64,000 bases of DNA from UBA2266 sp964406945 (GCA_964406945.1 CAYOTO010000004.1:62001-126000); one strand, 5' to 3'. Positions 15,954 to 25,042 are shown, counted from the stretch's first letter. Notes: generated from the letters alone by a model not told the origin. Program-made: numbers and translations.

Positions 15954-17537
15954 TCAGTCGCCGCTTTCCCGCATCCGCGCCAGGTAGGCTTTGGCCTCGC
16001 TGGCTACCACTCCGGACAATCCGAGCAGTCCTATCAAGTTCGGAATTGCCATCAATGCGTTGAGATTGTCCGCAATTGTCCAGACAAGGTTGAGTCTGCT
16101 CAGTGCTCCAATAAAGACGAAGATGCAGAATAGATATCTGTAGGGAGCGACAGCCGCAGGACCGAACAGGTACTCGAAACACCGGTCTCCGTAGTAGGAC
16201 CAGGCGATCATGGTTGAATACGCAAACAGGGCCAGACCGACAGCCACAATCCAGTTTCCGAACTTCGGAAAACCCTCCTCAAATGCCGCGGCGGTCAGAG
16301 CCGCCCCGGTCGGCAGTTCGTAGTAGTCGCCGTTCTCATCGACAAAGGGCTCCGGCTCTTCGGCAATCGTTCCGATCACCTGGACCCGCTTTTCAACTTC
16401 ACCCTCGGTGATCACAGCCGTCGTAGGCAGCCCTTTGCCGCCGATGCCGTAGATCAGTTCGCCCGAACTGCTGCGGACCTCCCAGACGCCGGTCGTTATG
16501 ATTACCAGAGCGGTCATCGTACATATCAGTATAGTGTCTATAAAGGGCCCCAGCATGGCCACAAACCCCTCCCGCACCATTTCCTTTGTCTTTGCGGCCG
16601 CATGCGCCATCGGAGCCGAGCCAAGGCCGGACTCATTGCTGAAAACGCCCCTTGCCACTCCCTTCTGTATGGTTCTGGCCATAACCACGCCCATGAAGCC
16701 GCCGCCCGCTGCGACCGGCGTAAACGCATATCGAACGATGCAGGCCAGAGCGCCCGGCAATTCCGACGCGTTCTTGAAGAGTATGAACAACGCGCCTCCG
16801 ACATAGACGGCACACATGAAAGGCACCACTTTGGAAGCAACCCTGCCGATACGTCTAATGCCGCCGATTGTTACCGCTCCGACGAGCACCGCGAGCACCG
16901 CGCCGATCACGATTTTCGAAATGGCCGCACCGCCCAGAACGGCTATATCCGGATCAATGCGGGAATTGCTCCACTGCTCCGGCATCACACTCAGCAAACC
17001 GTCAACGACAGAGTTGGACTGCACGAGACAGCCTATTCCCAGCGAAGCCAGGCCCGCGAACAGGGCGAAAATGGCGCCAAGCCACGGCAAATGCAGGCCC
17101 CTGTGCAGATAGTACATCGGCCCGCCCGAAGCGCTGCCGTCCTCGTGAATCACCCTGTACTTGAGAGCCAGCGAACAACTGGAAAACTTGGTCGCCATGC
17201 CGACAATCGCCGTTACCCACATCCAGAACACCGCCCCGGGTCCGCCGAGGGCTATGGCCGTGGCAACACCTGCGATGTTTCCGGTTCCGACAGTCGCCGA
17301 CAGTGCGGCACAAAGCGCCTGAAAATGACTGATATCACCCTGCTCTTCCGGGTCGTCATACTTGCCGGAAATACATGCCAGAGCGTGTTTAAAGTACCGC
17401 AACTGAACAAATCGCAGCCTGACGGTCAAATACAGCCCGGTGCCCACAAGCAGCACGATCATCGCCGGGCCCCACACGACGGCGTTGACAGCGCTCATCA
17501 ACTCAGAAAAAACCTGCACTTTGTGATCCTCGAACAA
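15954..17537 (-). CDS. Sodium:alanine/glycine symporter (AGCS family)
   Basis: A 527-aa inner-membrane amino-acid symporter. Family marks include GTGLYLTVRLRFVQLRYF, ALSATVGTGNIAGVATAIALGGPGAVFWMW (residues about 78-110), GGPMYYLHRGL and NESGLGSAPMAHAAAKT. About ten hydrophobic segments are visible. An extra hydrophilic stretch of about 60 residues near 355-415 (SSSGELIYGIGGKGLPTTA to VDENGDYYELPTGAAL) is longer than in typical 450-aa members. The TTG start (17537) has an AGGTAAAG ribosome site; a later GTG is possible. It lies convergent with the DapB-like gene, 12 bp apart. Confidence 0.92.
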   Translation of the reverse strand: MFEDHKVQVFSELMSAVNAVVWGPAMIVLLVGTGLYLTVRLRFVQLRYFKHALACISGKYDDPEEQGDISHFQALCAALSATVGTGNIAGVATAIALGGPGAVFWMWVTAIVGMATKFSSCSLALKYRVIHEDGSASGGPMYYLHRGLHLPWLGAIFALFAGLASLGIGCLVQSNSVVDGLLSVMPEQWSNSRIDPDIAVLGGAAISKIVIGAVLAVLVGAVTIGGIRRIGRVASKVVPFMCAVYVGGALFILFKNASELPGALACIVRYAFTPVAAGGGFMGVVMARTIQKGVARGVFSNESGLGSAPMAHAAAKTKEMVREGFVAMLGPFIDTILICTMTALVIITTGVWEVRSSSGELIYGIGGKGLPTTAVITEGEVEKRVQVIGTIAEEPEPFVDENGDYYELPTGAALTAAAFEEGFPKFGNWIVAVGLALFAYSTMIAWSYYGDRCFEYLFGPAAVAPYRYLFCIFVFIGALSRLNLVWTIADNLNALMAIPNLIGLLGLSGVVASEAKAYLARMRESGD

Positions 17538-17574
17538 GACTTTACCTGGCTATCCGCACCTCCGACCATGCGAA

Positions 17575-17603
17575 GTTTTAGCGGATTTCACTGTATCGTT
17601 CAA
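17575..17603 (-). promoter_or_regulatory. Promoter candidate of the AGCS symporter gene
   Basis: Minus strand TTGAAC (17603-17598), 17-bp spacer, TAAAAC (17580-17575), about 40 bp upstream of the start. The -10 is weaker than others in the window. Confidence 0.4.
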
Positions 17604-17661
17604 GCTTCTTGTGGTCAGATCGATCGGCGATGATTCAGAAGCCCGCCCGGCTCGAAGACTC

Positions 17662-17689
17662 TTGCGTTATCGCCGTTGTGTTGTATCAT
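17662..17689 (+). promoter_or_regulatory. Promoter candidate of the alcohol dehydrogenase gene
   Basis: TTGCGT, 16-bp spacer, TATCAT, followed 45 bp later by the start codon at 17735 with GGAAAGG between them. Confidence 0.45.
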
Positions 17690-17734
17690 ACCCTCCTGAA
17701 TAAGCTGAAAACAGGCTTTGGAAAGGCAAAGAGA

Positions 17735-18922
17735 ATGAATTTCGATTTCACATACTTCATGCCGACTAGAATTCTGTTCGGGTGCGGAAAAGTCGCCGAA
17801 CTCAAGACCACCCCCTACCTTCCAGGCAGCAAAGCCCTGGTCGTGATCGGTGAATCGGGCGCGATGAGAAAACACAGCTACCTCGATACGGTGGTGAATC
17901 ACCTTCGCGAGAATGGCGTCGATTCTGTGGTTTATGACAAAATACAGCCCAATCCGGTATCGGAACATGTGGACGAAGGTGCGGCGATTGCCCGAGAGAA
18001 TAAATGCGACTTTGTGCTGGGCCTTGGAGGAGGAAGCACCATCGATTCGGCCAAAAGCATTGCGACTATGGCTGCAAATCCCGGCAAGTACTGGGATTAC
18101 ATACAAGCCGGCAGCGGCGGATGCAAGACCCCACCCAAACGGGCCCTGCCGATTGTCGCAATTACCACGACCGCCGGTACGGGAACCGAGAGCGACCCCT
18201 GGACCGTTATCACCAAGAGCGATACGAACGAGAAAATCGGCTGGGGATGCGATTTTACCTTCCCGACCCTGTCAATCGTAGACCCGGAGCTGATGGTAAC
18301 CGTCCCGCCCGGACAGACCGCGTACACGGGCATGGACGCCTTCTTCCACTCGGTCGAAGCCTTTCTGGCCACCATAAGCCAGCCTGCGAGCGATCATCTG
18401 GCCCTGGAAGCGATTAGCCTCATAACGGAGAACCTGCCCCTGGCGGTTAAAGACGGCAGCAATATCGAAGCCAGAACGAAACTGGCATGGGCCAATACCG
18501 AGGCCGGCATCTGTGAGTCGCTTTCCTGCTGCATTTCGCATCATTCGATGGAACATGCCGTAAGCGCTTATTACCCGCAAGTCGCGCACGGGGCCGGACT
18601 TACGATGCTGTCGGTTGCATATTTCGGCTACCTTGCCGAGCGATATCCGGCAAGATTCCCTGACCTGGCCCGCGTCATGGGCGAAGATGTAGATTCCATG
18701 CCTGAGAAAGACCGGCCGATGGCGTTCATCAGGGCCCTGGAGAAACTCATCGCGGACGTCGGTCTGAGCGATGCGAAGCTCTCGGATTTTGGCGTAAAAC
18801 GCGAAGAGTTGCCCAAAATGGCGAAGAATGCGTTTGATACCATGGGAAAGCTTTTTGAAATTACACCGGTTAATCTTACGGTTGACGACGTGGTGGCCAT
18901 ATACGAACGGGCTTATGCGTAA
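17735..18922 (+). CDS. Iron-containing alcohol dehydrogenase (butanol dehydrogenase-like)
   Basis: A 395-aa group III alcohol dehydrogenase, reducing aldehydes or oxidising alcohols with NAD(P)H and a divalent metal. It begins MNFDFTYFMPTRILFGCG, has the nucleotide-binding GLGGGSTIDSAKSIA near residue 95 and TTAGTGTESD, then the metal-site regions GMDAFFHSVEAFL and SHHSMEHAVSAYY...VAHGAGLTML, supplying the Asp and three His ligands. The length is normal for BDH-type enzymes. It stands alone, divergent from the AGCS symporter. A role in fermentation or aldehyde disposal is likely; the substrate is unknown. Confidence 0.93.
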   Translation: MNFDFTYFMPTRILFGCGKVAELKTTPYLPGSKALVVIGESGAMRKHSYLDTVVNHLRENGVDSVVYDKIQPNPVSEHVDEGAAIARENKCDFVLGLGGGSTIDSAKSIATMAANPGKYWDYIQAGSGGCKTPPKRALPIVAITTTAGTGTESDPWTVITKSDTNEKIGWGCDFTFPTLSIVDPELMVTVPPGQTAYTGMDAFFHSVEAFLATISQPASDHLALEAISLITENLPLAVKDGSNIEARTKLAWANTEAGICESLSCCISHHSMEHAVSAYYPQVAHGAGLTMLSVAYFGYLAERYPARFPDLARVMGEDVDSMPEKDRPMAFIRALEKLIADVGLSDAKLSDFGVKREELPKMAKNAFDTMGKLFEITPVNLTVDDVVAIYERAYA

Positions 18923-19029
18923 CGAGCTTGCGGCCGGCGCCGGTGCCCGTTTTAACGGCAATTTGGCTCGAACCTCCGGTAGTACAACCGCGTATCTGAT
19001 ACCATCTTCCAGAGGATACAGTTTTCGCA

Positions 19030-19914
19030 ATGATAAGCCGCATAAAGAACATACCACAAAGCAACCAGTTGCTCGATAGATTGCAGCACCTGAAAGGCAC
19101 AGCCCTTGGAACCCTGGGTTTCTGCACCCGATGGGCGGTTCACGCCGACGGAACCGGTCCGGAATGGATCGATATGGTTGAACTGGACCTGCACGTAAGG
19201 GATGTACCGCATGAACTGCACGGGGTCCGTATCGCCCATATCAGCGACATACACTGCAGCAGGTTTGTCAGCAGTGCATATCTGCGCAGATGCATCGACA
19301 GGGTGAATGCCCTCGAAGCTGATATTGTCGTAATTACTGGCGACTACATAACTTATGATTTTCAAGGGCGGTTCCGAACGCAGGCTGTCGAACTCCTGGG
19401 CAACGTCAAATCCCGCCTCGGAACCTATGCCTGCCTCGGCAATCACGATTACGGCGTACGAACCGTTCCACAGTATATCAGAGACCGCATGCTGGTAACC
19501 TTGATTAACGGCATGCAGCAGCGCGGCATCCGGGTGCTGCGCAACGAAGCTGAGAAAGTGGACGTCGACGGCAACCCACTTTGGCTGGTGGGGCTGGGAG
19601 ACCTCAGAGCCGGCGATTTTCGCCCCGGACAGGCCTTCTCACAGGTGCCCCCGGACGAGGTAACAGTCGTTTTGCTGCACAACCCCAGGGGTATTGAATA
19701 CCTGGCCGAATACGACGCCCACGCGATTGTCAGTGGCCACACCCACGGCCGCGGACAGAGCTTTCTCTGTCCGCCGTCGAGAAAGTCGAGGCATTACCGG
19801 CCCGGCTGGCACGAAATCGAAGGTAAGAGGCTCTATGTAAACAGAGGGCTCGGCAGACACGGCCGAACGCGATTCAAGGCGCCGCCGGAGATTACGCTTT
19901 TTACTCTGCGATGA
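19030..19914 (+). CDS. Metallophosphoesterase (YaeI/LpxG-like)
   Basis: A 294-aa calcineurin-like phosphoesterase. All metal-site motifs are seen: HISDIHCSRF (D-x-H), VITGDYITYD (GD), CLGNHDYGVR (GNHD) and SGHTHGRGQ (GHTHG), spread over residues about 67-240. It resembles YaeI/LpxG proteins, which cleave UDP-2,3-diacylglucosamine in lipid A synthesis, or act as general phosphodiesterases. The N-terminal 55 residues have no clear membrane segment, unlike YkuE. The start ATG 19030 is 107 bp after the alcohol dehydrogenase stop. The exact substrate is open. Confidence 0.88.
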   Translation: MISRIKNIPQSNQLLDRLQHLKGTALGTLGFCTRWAVHADGTGPEWIDMVELDLHVRDVPHELHGVRIAHISDIHCSRFVSSAYLRRCIDRVNALEADIVVITGDYITYDFQGRFRTQAVELLGNVKSRLGTYACLGNHDYGVRTVPQYIRDRMLVTLINGMQQRGIRVLRNEAEKVDVDGNPLWLVGLGDLRAGDFRPGQAFSQVPPDEVTVVLLHNPRGIEYLAEYDAHAIVSGHTHGRGQSFLCPPSRKSRHYRPGWHEIEGKRLYVNRGLGRHGRTRFKAPPEITLFTLR

Positions 19915-19986
19915 ATGCTGCTTAGCAAGAAACCCTTGTTTTTGTGAAAAAAACCTCGATTTCCAGTTACTTCAGGCGTTGAGGGG

Positions 19987-20005
19987 GCCTTTATTAGAAT
20001 AAGGC
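19987..20005 (+). other. Hairpin upstream of the TPR lipoprotein gene
   Basis: GCCTTTATT and AATAAGGC can pair with one bulged base and a 2-nt turn, followed by TTTGAG. It may be a weak terminator for the phosphoesterase gene or part of the lipoprotein leader; no function is assigned. Confidence 0.25.
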
Positions 20006-20065
20006 TTTGAGAAAAGGTGTTTCTCTGCTGTGTTTTGGAAGATATCTGCTGACGGACCGGCCGAC

Positions 20066-20788
20066 ATGCGGAATAGATCGGCATACAAATTAACGGCGTT
20101 CTTGTTGCTTCCTGCGGTGATTGTCTCTTTGCCCGGCTGCAAGACAATGACCGCCGAAGATTTCAGCCGTAGAGGCGCGGAGTACCTGGATCAGGGTTCG
20201 TACGACATGGCCATAGCGGATTTCAATCAGGCTATCGAATTGAATCCCGCCAGGACTTGTGCTTTCAGAAGGCGGGGTATAGCCTATGCGGGCAAGAGCC
20301 TGTACGACGCCGCAATCGCGGATTTCAACACCGCCGCTGAACTTGATCCCGAGGACGCAGCCGCCTATTACAACCGGGGCTACGCTCACGCGCTTAAAGG
20401 CCGGTACGATCTGGCGGAAGCCGATTACGACCGTGCGATTGAGCTGGATCCCGACGACGCAGTTACATACCGCAAACGAGGCTTCGCCCGGGCCAGGCAG
20501 AACCGTTACGACGAAGCCATCGCCGATTATACGCGGGCCGTACAACTGGACCCCAACGACTTCGAAGCATATCGAAACCGGGGAGTAGCCCACGCGAAAC
20601 AGGGCAGTATCTACCTGGCGTTGCGGGATTTTGACAGGGCAATCGCAATCAACGACCGGGATGCGGCCGCGTATTTCAATCGCGGTTTGATTTATCAGCA
20701 ACAGGACCACTACGATCTGGCAATCGCTGATTTCGACAGGGCCGCCCAAATCGATCCAAATCTCGTCCCGTATACGCCTGGAATGTGA
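20066..20788 (+). CDS. TPR-repeat lipoprotein
   Basis: A 240-aa membrane-attached lipoprotein. The ATG at 20066 gives a signal peptide with lipobox LPGC (cysteine at about residue 25); a GTG at 20030 would add a polar extension before it. After the lipidated cysteine come six back-to-back 34-residue TPR units of the pattern YxxAIADFxxAIELxP, ending at PNLVPYTPGM. Such proteins are protein-protein scaffolds in the envelope. No partner gene is adjacent: downstream is a convergent pseudogene. Confidence 0.88.
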   Translation: MRNRSAYKLTAFLLLPAVIVSLPGCKTMTAEDFSRRGAEYLDQGSYDMAIADFNQAIELNPARTCAFRRRGIAYAGKSLYDAAIADFNTAAELDPEDAAAYYNRGYAHALKGRYDLAEADYDRAIELDPDDAVTYRKRGFARARQNRYDEAIADYTRAVQLDPNDFEAYRNRGVAHAKQGSIYLALRDFDRAIAINDRDAAAYFNRGLIYQQQDHYDLAIADFDRAAQIDPNLVPYTPGM

Positions 20789-20794
20789 GCCTTG

Positions 20795-21420
20795 TCAACG
20801 ACCATCGCCGGCAATCTCGCCGGTTCGACTGCCAGCATTGAAAACACCGTCATGGCAGGGCTTGAACCGCTCGTCCTTTGTCTCCTGCAGGATTCTCAAT
20901 ATCCAGTTCTCGGGAAAAACGATTGTGTTATGGTGAACGTGGCCGCCATCGGCGGTAACCCACGCAACCGGGGCCGCACTGCCGACGAAACGATTGCCGG
21001 CTATGGTAATGTCTTTGGCCTCGTAATCACCCACCGCGGGCGAAAGAAGGCCAGACCCGTGCTGCCGCCGAGGTTTATGGAGCGGTGTCCGACGTCTTTA
21101 AAGAAAGATGTCTGCACCAGTACATCCCGAGTGCCGGCCTTTAGTTGAACCGCGTTCGACTGAGAAAAGCCCTTCTTGCCGACGAAAGTGCAATCCTCGA
21201 TCACTCCATGATGACAGCCGACCATATCAATGCCGGATCCTCCCCAGCCCTCGAACCGGCAGCGCCGCACTGTGAAATTGTCAACACCGGACATCTTTAG
21301 CGCGTCGTGATTGCCCCGCGGTCCCGTATCCTGCACGACAACGTCCTCGACAACGATGTGATGAGCGGGTGTTTCGAACGATCCGCCGTCGTCTATATTG
21401 ATTCCATTCTCATCATCTTT
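20795..21420 (-). pseudogene. Decayed right-handed parallel beta-helix protein gene
   Basis: Two reading frames on the minus strand give one planctomycete-type beta-helix sequence. The first (about 21420 to 21020) reads ENGINIDDGGSFETPAHHI, then GNHDALKMSGVDNFTVRRC, SGIDMVGCHHGVIEDCTF and HRSINLGGSTGLAFFRP. Then the frame changes and GDYEAKDITIAGNRFVGSAA and NTIVFPENWILRILQET continue. A single-base loss near 21022 would explain the switch. There is no start codon or signal peptide in frame: the similarity begins right at the stop of the neighbouring P-loop ATPase gene, and an in-frame TGA precedes it. It is therefore both 5'-truncated and frameshifted. Confidence 0.75.
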
Positions 21421-21421
21421 A

Positions 21422-22174
21422 TCATCCTCCAGTCAGAAAGCCCAGAACCGCCTCGCGGGTTTCTTCGATCGTTTTCAAGCCGGCCGTTAGGCCATCCTCC
21501 AGAAACAGTCTGCATTTCTGCAAGTATTCGGCTTCTACCAACTCTCCCGTTGTCAATGCACCGTTGCTGTCGCACGGGTACATCTTTTTCTGCGTCTGGG
21601 CCCCATCACCGGCGTACACGGCGCCGATCTTTCTGCTGCAGTTGAAGAAGCCGCCCTCGACCCGCAGAAAAACAAGCAGATGAAAGGCGTTGAAGGCCTC
21701 CGGCGTTACATCGTTATCGCCGCAAACCTGCTCTCTTGCTTGCTCCGGATTGTCTGCATGCAGATTCGTCGCCAGCGTATATCCCTTTGAAGCGAGGCGG
21801 CAGTACTTCCGCAGCGTTTCACCCCAGAGATAAGCATAGTAGTATCCTGAGCCTATTTCATGGCAGATCAGGCAATTGCGGTTGGGGATCGATCCCTGAG
21901 ACGCTTCTTCTACAACGTCATCGGTCGCCGCAACGAGCCTCACGTCCGCGGGAATGAAGTTCAGCAACGCACACATCACCGTGGTCTTGCCCGCCGCTCC
22001 CGGTACCGCGCCGACCATGAACGAGGCGCCTTTGCTGATGCGAGCCATCAAATAAGCCGCCAGATCTGTATCCAGCGTGCCCGCTTCCAGCAGATCGAAT
22101 ATCGACAGCATGCGACCCCCCCGCTGATTGCAGCGTTGCAGTTCTCTACAATGTTCCAGTACTTCAACACGCAT
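21422..22174 (-). CDS. P-loop ATPase, resembling secretion/pilus ATPase core
   Basis: A 250-aa protein with a Walker A motif VPGAAGKTTVMCALL (residues about 57-71), preceded by ISKGASFMVGA. Downstream are VRLVAATDDV, a pair of cysteines in NRNCLICHEIGSGYYYAYLW, and KGYTLATNLHADNPEQAREQ, which resembles the region of GspE/VirB11/PilT-type ATPases where ATP is sensed. It is shorter than those and lacks their long N-domain. No secretion or pilus genes are near. It starts at ATG 22174 with GGAACGG upstream. Function is unassigned; the ATPase call rests on the motif. Confidence 0.6.
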   Translation of the reverse strand: MRVEVLEHCRELQRCNQRGGRMLSIFDLLEAGTLDTDLAAYLMARISKGASFMVGAVPGAAGKTTVMCALLNFIPADVRLVAATDDVVEEASQGSIPNRNCLICHEIGSGYYYAYLWGETLRKYCRLASKGYTLATNLHADNPEQAREQVCGDNDVTPEAFNAFHLLVFLRVEGGFFNCSRKIGAVYAGDGAQTQKKMYPCDSNGALTTGELVEAEYLQKCRLFLEDGLTAGLKTIEETREAVLGFLTGG

Positions 22175-22351
22175 GATTCATCCGTTCCAATGCAGAGAGA
22201 TAATGCAGAAATATGCCGCCATTGTTTCAAATTGCGATTCCAACCTCAACAAGAATATCGAGGTGGGGCAAGGGAGGCGTATTTCTGGCCCCGCTGGCAT
22301 GGCAGGACGGTCTTGAAACGCCTGCTACATCACTGCAATGCGGCCAATAAG

Positions 22352-22371
22352 GCCCGAACTGGGCTTGTTTG
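22352..22371 (-). terminator. Possible terminator after the DUF1080 gene
   Basis: On the minus strand AAGCCC-AGTTC-GGGCCTT forms a short GC stem with one bulge, followed by ATTGG, 19-38 bases after the DUF1080 stop. The U-run is poor, so support is weak. Confidence 0.3.
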
Positions 22372-22389
22372 CCTAATCAGCGGCCGTAA

Positions 22390-23058
22390 TCAAAGTTCCT
22401 TGACTCTGATATTGCGGTACCAGACCGGCTTGCCGTGGTCCTGAAAGCCGAAAACGCCTTTGCGGGCCATATCCGCGTAAGCATATTTGAACTTGTTCTT
22501 GCTGCCGTCGGGATTCTTGCCGGCTTCGGTCCAATTGTCCAGGTTAATGTCAATGATATCAACGTCGTTGAGAACGATGTGAATCTTCGGTCCCTGTGCC
22601 GTGATAGTGATATGATTCCATTCGCCGGGCCCTTTTACGGGATTGGCGCTGGGCGCCTTCACATCGTAAACGGCGCCGCAGGAATGTTTGTTGCCTTTTT
22701 CCATGCCGTGGCTGTCGTGCACCTGAATTTCGATGCCCGTATGCAGCCACTGCTTGATATCGGCGGTTCTGATGAAAATACCGCTGTTAGTCCCTTCGGC
22801 GACCTTGAATTCCAGGTCCAGAACGAAGTCGCCGTACTGCTGCTTTGTCCAGATATCGCCGCCGCCCTTACGCGTAAGAACGCCGTCCTCCACGACCCAA
22901 CTGTCCGGCTTCAGGGTGCAATTGGACAAATCGTCCGCAATAACCGGCTGCCAACCGTCCATGTTCGGACCGGCCGTACGGGCCGTTTCCGTGCAAGAGC
23001 ACAGAAGAACGCTGATTCCAGCCATAACAAGCCAGCCTGCAATCCTTTTTACTGTCAT
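22390..23058 (-). CDS. DUF1080 (3-keto-disaccharide hydrolase-type) lipoprotein
   Basis: A 222-aa lipoprotein with a lectin-like beta-sandwich of the DUF1080 family, common in planctomycetes. The ATG at 23058 has AGGAGG 5-6 bases upstream. The signal peptide ends in a lipobox LLCSC (Cys about residue 22). Family marks follow: WVVEDGVLTRKGGGDIWT, YGDFVLDLEFKVAEGTNSGI, GIEIQVHDSHG, GAVYDVKAPSANPVKGPGEW and MARKGVFGFQDHGKPVWYRN. Some members hydrolyse 3-keto-glycosides; others only bind sugars. A long leader of about 260 nt is predicted. Confidence 0.9.
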   Translation of the reverse strand: MTVKRIAGWLVMAGISVLLCSCTETARTAGPNMDGWQPVIADDLSNCTLKPDSWVVEDGVLTRKGGGDIWTKQQYGDFVLDLEFKVAEGTNSGIFIRTADIKQWLHTGIEIQVHDSHGMEKGNKHSCGAVYDVKAPSANPVKGPGEWNHITITAQGPKIHIVLNDVDIIDINLDNWTEAGKNPDGSKNKFKYAYADMARKGVFGFQDHGKPVWYRNIRVKEL

Positions 23059-23240
23059 TCGAACCTCCTGGTCACACTTGTTTTCCCCCATATTTTGCAC
23101 GGATTCTACCTGATTCCGCAGGTAAAAACACGCATTTTTGTATGAAAATCGCTTCATCTTGGCGAATTGCCGCAGCAAAAAGCAAATTAGCTGTATAATT
23201 CCAGAAACCGCCGGATTTGCCCTTCAGGGGGCCTTTCCAG

Positions 23241-23275
23241 CCCGATTAACCCCCCTAGGCCAGTTAATCCGATAA
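23241..23275. repeat. Inverted repeat in the divergent intergenic region
   Basis: GATTAAC and GTTAATC form a perfect 7-bp stem with a 13-nt loop containing CCCCCCTAGG; an A-run (7 A) follows on the plus strand. It lies in the 350-bp gap between the DUF1080 gene and the 123-aa gene and would be in the leader of the DUF1080 transcript. Function is unknown. Confidence 0.35.
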
Positions 23276-23326
23276 AAAAACAACATCCGCTGCAATATTC
23301 GCACCGCTCAACGCGTCTTTATGCAC

Positions 23327-23355
23327 AGTATAGCAGTGAATCTGTCGTTTTTGAA
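23327..23355 (-). promoter_or_regulatory. Promoter candidate of the DUF1080 gene
   Basis: Minus strand TTCAAA (23355-23350), 17-bp spacer, TATACT (23332-23327). It implies an untranslated leader of about 260 nt. On the other strand TTGAAG (23351-23356) with TATAAG (23372-23377, 15-bp spacer) could serve the divergent small gene, so the two would overlap. Confidence 0.45.
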
Positions 23356-23430
23356 GCGCAAGTGTTTTGATTATAAGGACTTACGCCGCTGAACGGCACC
23401 TAGATTCAGGTTTTGCAAAGGATTTTGAAA

Positions 23431-23802
23431 ATGAGCGAATTCACCGCTGCATCAGACTCATTCCTGGGCATCCCAAGTATTGAGAGGCGAAACAATCTTT
23501 CCCGGTTCTCTTATCAGGACGGCTACACCCTGGCTGTAACGGACCTGGGCAGCAAGGGAGTAAAAGTCGAACTTCGACACAGGTATGACACCGCCGGCGC
23601 CATAATCCTGCCCCCCGGCCAAGCCGGAAAATGCGGAAAATGGCTGCTGAACACCCTGGGCCAGGACCGCCACGGCCTGCCGAGTGAACTGGCGGACATT
23701 CTGGAAAGGCTCAGCAAGCAGAAAGCCAACAACGGCGTATTCAAGCGGGGCGATAAGAAGAAGCTCAAGGACGCCTTGAAAGTTCTCAAAGACCAGGACT
23801 GA
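23431..23802 (+). CDS. Uncharacterised small protein
   Basis: A 123-aa protein not recognised. The start ATG 23431 has AAAGGA upstream. It is soluble and basic at the end: EFTAASDSFLGIPSIERRNN is followed by FSYQDGYTLAVTDLGSKGVK, a predicted beta-rich part (residues 25-65), then a helical region PSELADILERLSKQKANNGV and KRGDKKKLKDALKVLKDQD. No signal peptide, membrane segment or cysteine pair is visible. It is alone between divergent and convergent neighbours. Codon use looks normal, which supports a real gene. Confidence 0.6.
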   Translation: MSEFTAASDSFLGIPSIERRNNLSRFSYQDGYTLAVTDLGSKGVKVELRHRYDTAGAIILPPGQAGKCGKWLLNTLGQDRHGLPSELADILERLSKQKANNGVFKRGDKKKLKDALKVLKDQD

Positions 23803-23864
23803 CGTTATATACTAAAGGCCGTAAACCTTTTCCAGATAGAGATTTGGGGTACTTTTGTCGGCCT

Positions 23865-25013
23865 CTAGCGGACGGCTTTGACGCCTCCGCCGCCTAGTGC
23901 CCGTTTGACTTCCGCCTCGAGCGCTTTCTGGTTAACCAGCGTAACGTCTCCCGGTATCTCCTGAACCAGCATTCCGTGTGCCGCACCCCATTGAACCGCT
24001 GTCTGCGCATCTTTGCCCTTGAGCAGAGCCGCCAGAACTCCTGATGCAAAAGAATCGCCTCCACCGGTTCTGTCTCTGATCGGTACGTATTTTCTCAGAG
24101 GGGCTTCGTAAAGCACACCGGCTGCCACATCATAAAGCACCGCTGCCCAACTAATCAAATCGGCGTTGTGAGCGCCCCGCCACTGGGTGCCGATGAGGCT
24201 CAAATTGGGCCAGTCCTTCGCCACCGACGCGATAGTTTCTTTATAGGCGGCTACCCACTCGTCGTAAGGCGCATTCTTCTTGACCTTTGTCTCATAACCC
24301 AGAGCGTCCGCCAGATCCGAGTCGTTTCCCACGAGCATGCCCAGGAACGGGGCCAGCCTGCGATTGATCTTTCGCGCCTTTTCCTTGTCGGGCTCGACCT
24401 TGCTGCGATAGTTCAGATCGGCCGAGACAAAAGTGCCGCACTCGGCGGCTTTTTGCGCAGCCTCGACCGCGACATCGGCCGTTTCAGGCCCAATCAAGGT
24501 GAATATCCCGCCGGTGTTGAATACCCGCACGCCTTCACTGGCGAACAGTTCATCGAAATCGAAATCACCCGGTCTGATCTGCCGTGCAGCGCTGTTGCCC
24601 CGATAGTAGGTGGTATCGCTGGGCAGAACTCCGCTGCCGTTGTAAGTAAAATTCACACCGTTGCAGATGGTTCCCTTGGCGTCGGTTGAGTGCCTGGTTC
24701 CATCGTTTCGGGTATTCCACCAGACAATTCTGCTCGTATCGACGCCCGCCTCTCGCATCTGATTGCGTATATTCTCGCCGACAGGGTCGTCAACCAGGGC
24801 AGTCAAAACCGCACTCCTGAGCCCGAAAGTATACGCAAGACCGCATGCGATATTGGTCTCGCCGCCTCCCTGCGATATCCGGATGTTATCCCGTACGCGG
24901 GCCGTCGGTACATCGCGCGGATCCAGCCTGAGCATGACCTCACCCATCGATACGCCATCGTACCTGCAGCCGTCAGCGGGTTTAATTTCGGTATATTTGA
25001 CTACTCCAGCCAT
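23865..25013 (-). CDS. kdgK: PfkB-family sugar kinase, likely 2-keto-3-deoxygluconate kinase
   Basis: A 382-aa ribokinase-family enzyme. It has the N-terminal substrate-binding pattern GEVMLRLDP and ISQGGGETNIACGLAYTFGL, and the C-terminal ATP/anion-hole signature RDRTGGGDSFASGVLAALL with catalytic Asp near residue 328. The features fit KDG kinase, which makes 2-keto-3-deoxy-6-phosphogluconate from uronic-acid breakdown. The ATG at 25013 has GGAGGA seven bases upstream. It follows the two-domain esterase gene by 29 bp and is probably co-transcribed, tying it to plant-polysaccharide use. Another sugar acid as substrate is possible. Confidence 0.8.
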   Translation of the reverse strand: MAGVVKYTEIKPADGCRYDGVSMGEVMLRLDPRDVPTARVRDNIRISQGGGETNIACGLAYTFGLRSAVLTALVDDPVGENIRNQMREAGVDTSRIVWWNTRNDGTRHSTDAKGTICNGVNFTYNGSGVLPSDTTYYRGNSAARQIRPGDFDFDELFASEGVRVFNTGGIFTLIGPETADVAVEAAQKAAECGTFVSADLNYRSKVEPDKEKARKINRRLAPFLGMLVGNDSDLADALGYETKVKKNAPYDEWVAAYKETIASVAKDWPNLSLIGTQWRGAHNADLISWAAVLYDVAAGVLYEAPLRKYVPIRDRTGGGDSFASGVLAALLKGKDAQTAVQWGAAHGMLVQEIPGDVTLVNQKALEAEVKRALGGGGVKAVR

Positions 25014-25042
25014 AAACAATCCTCCGTGGTCATCCATTCATG

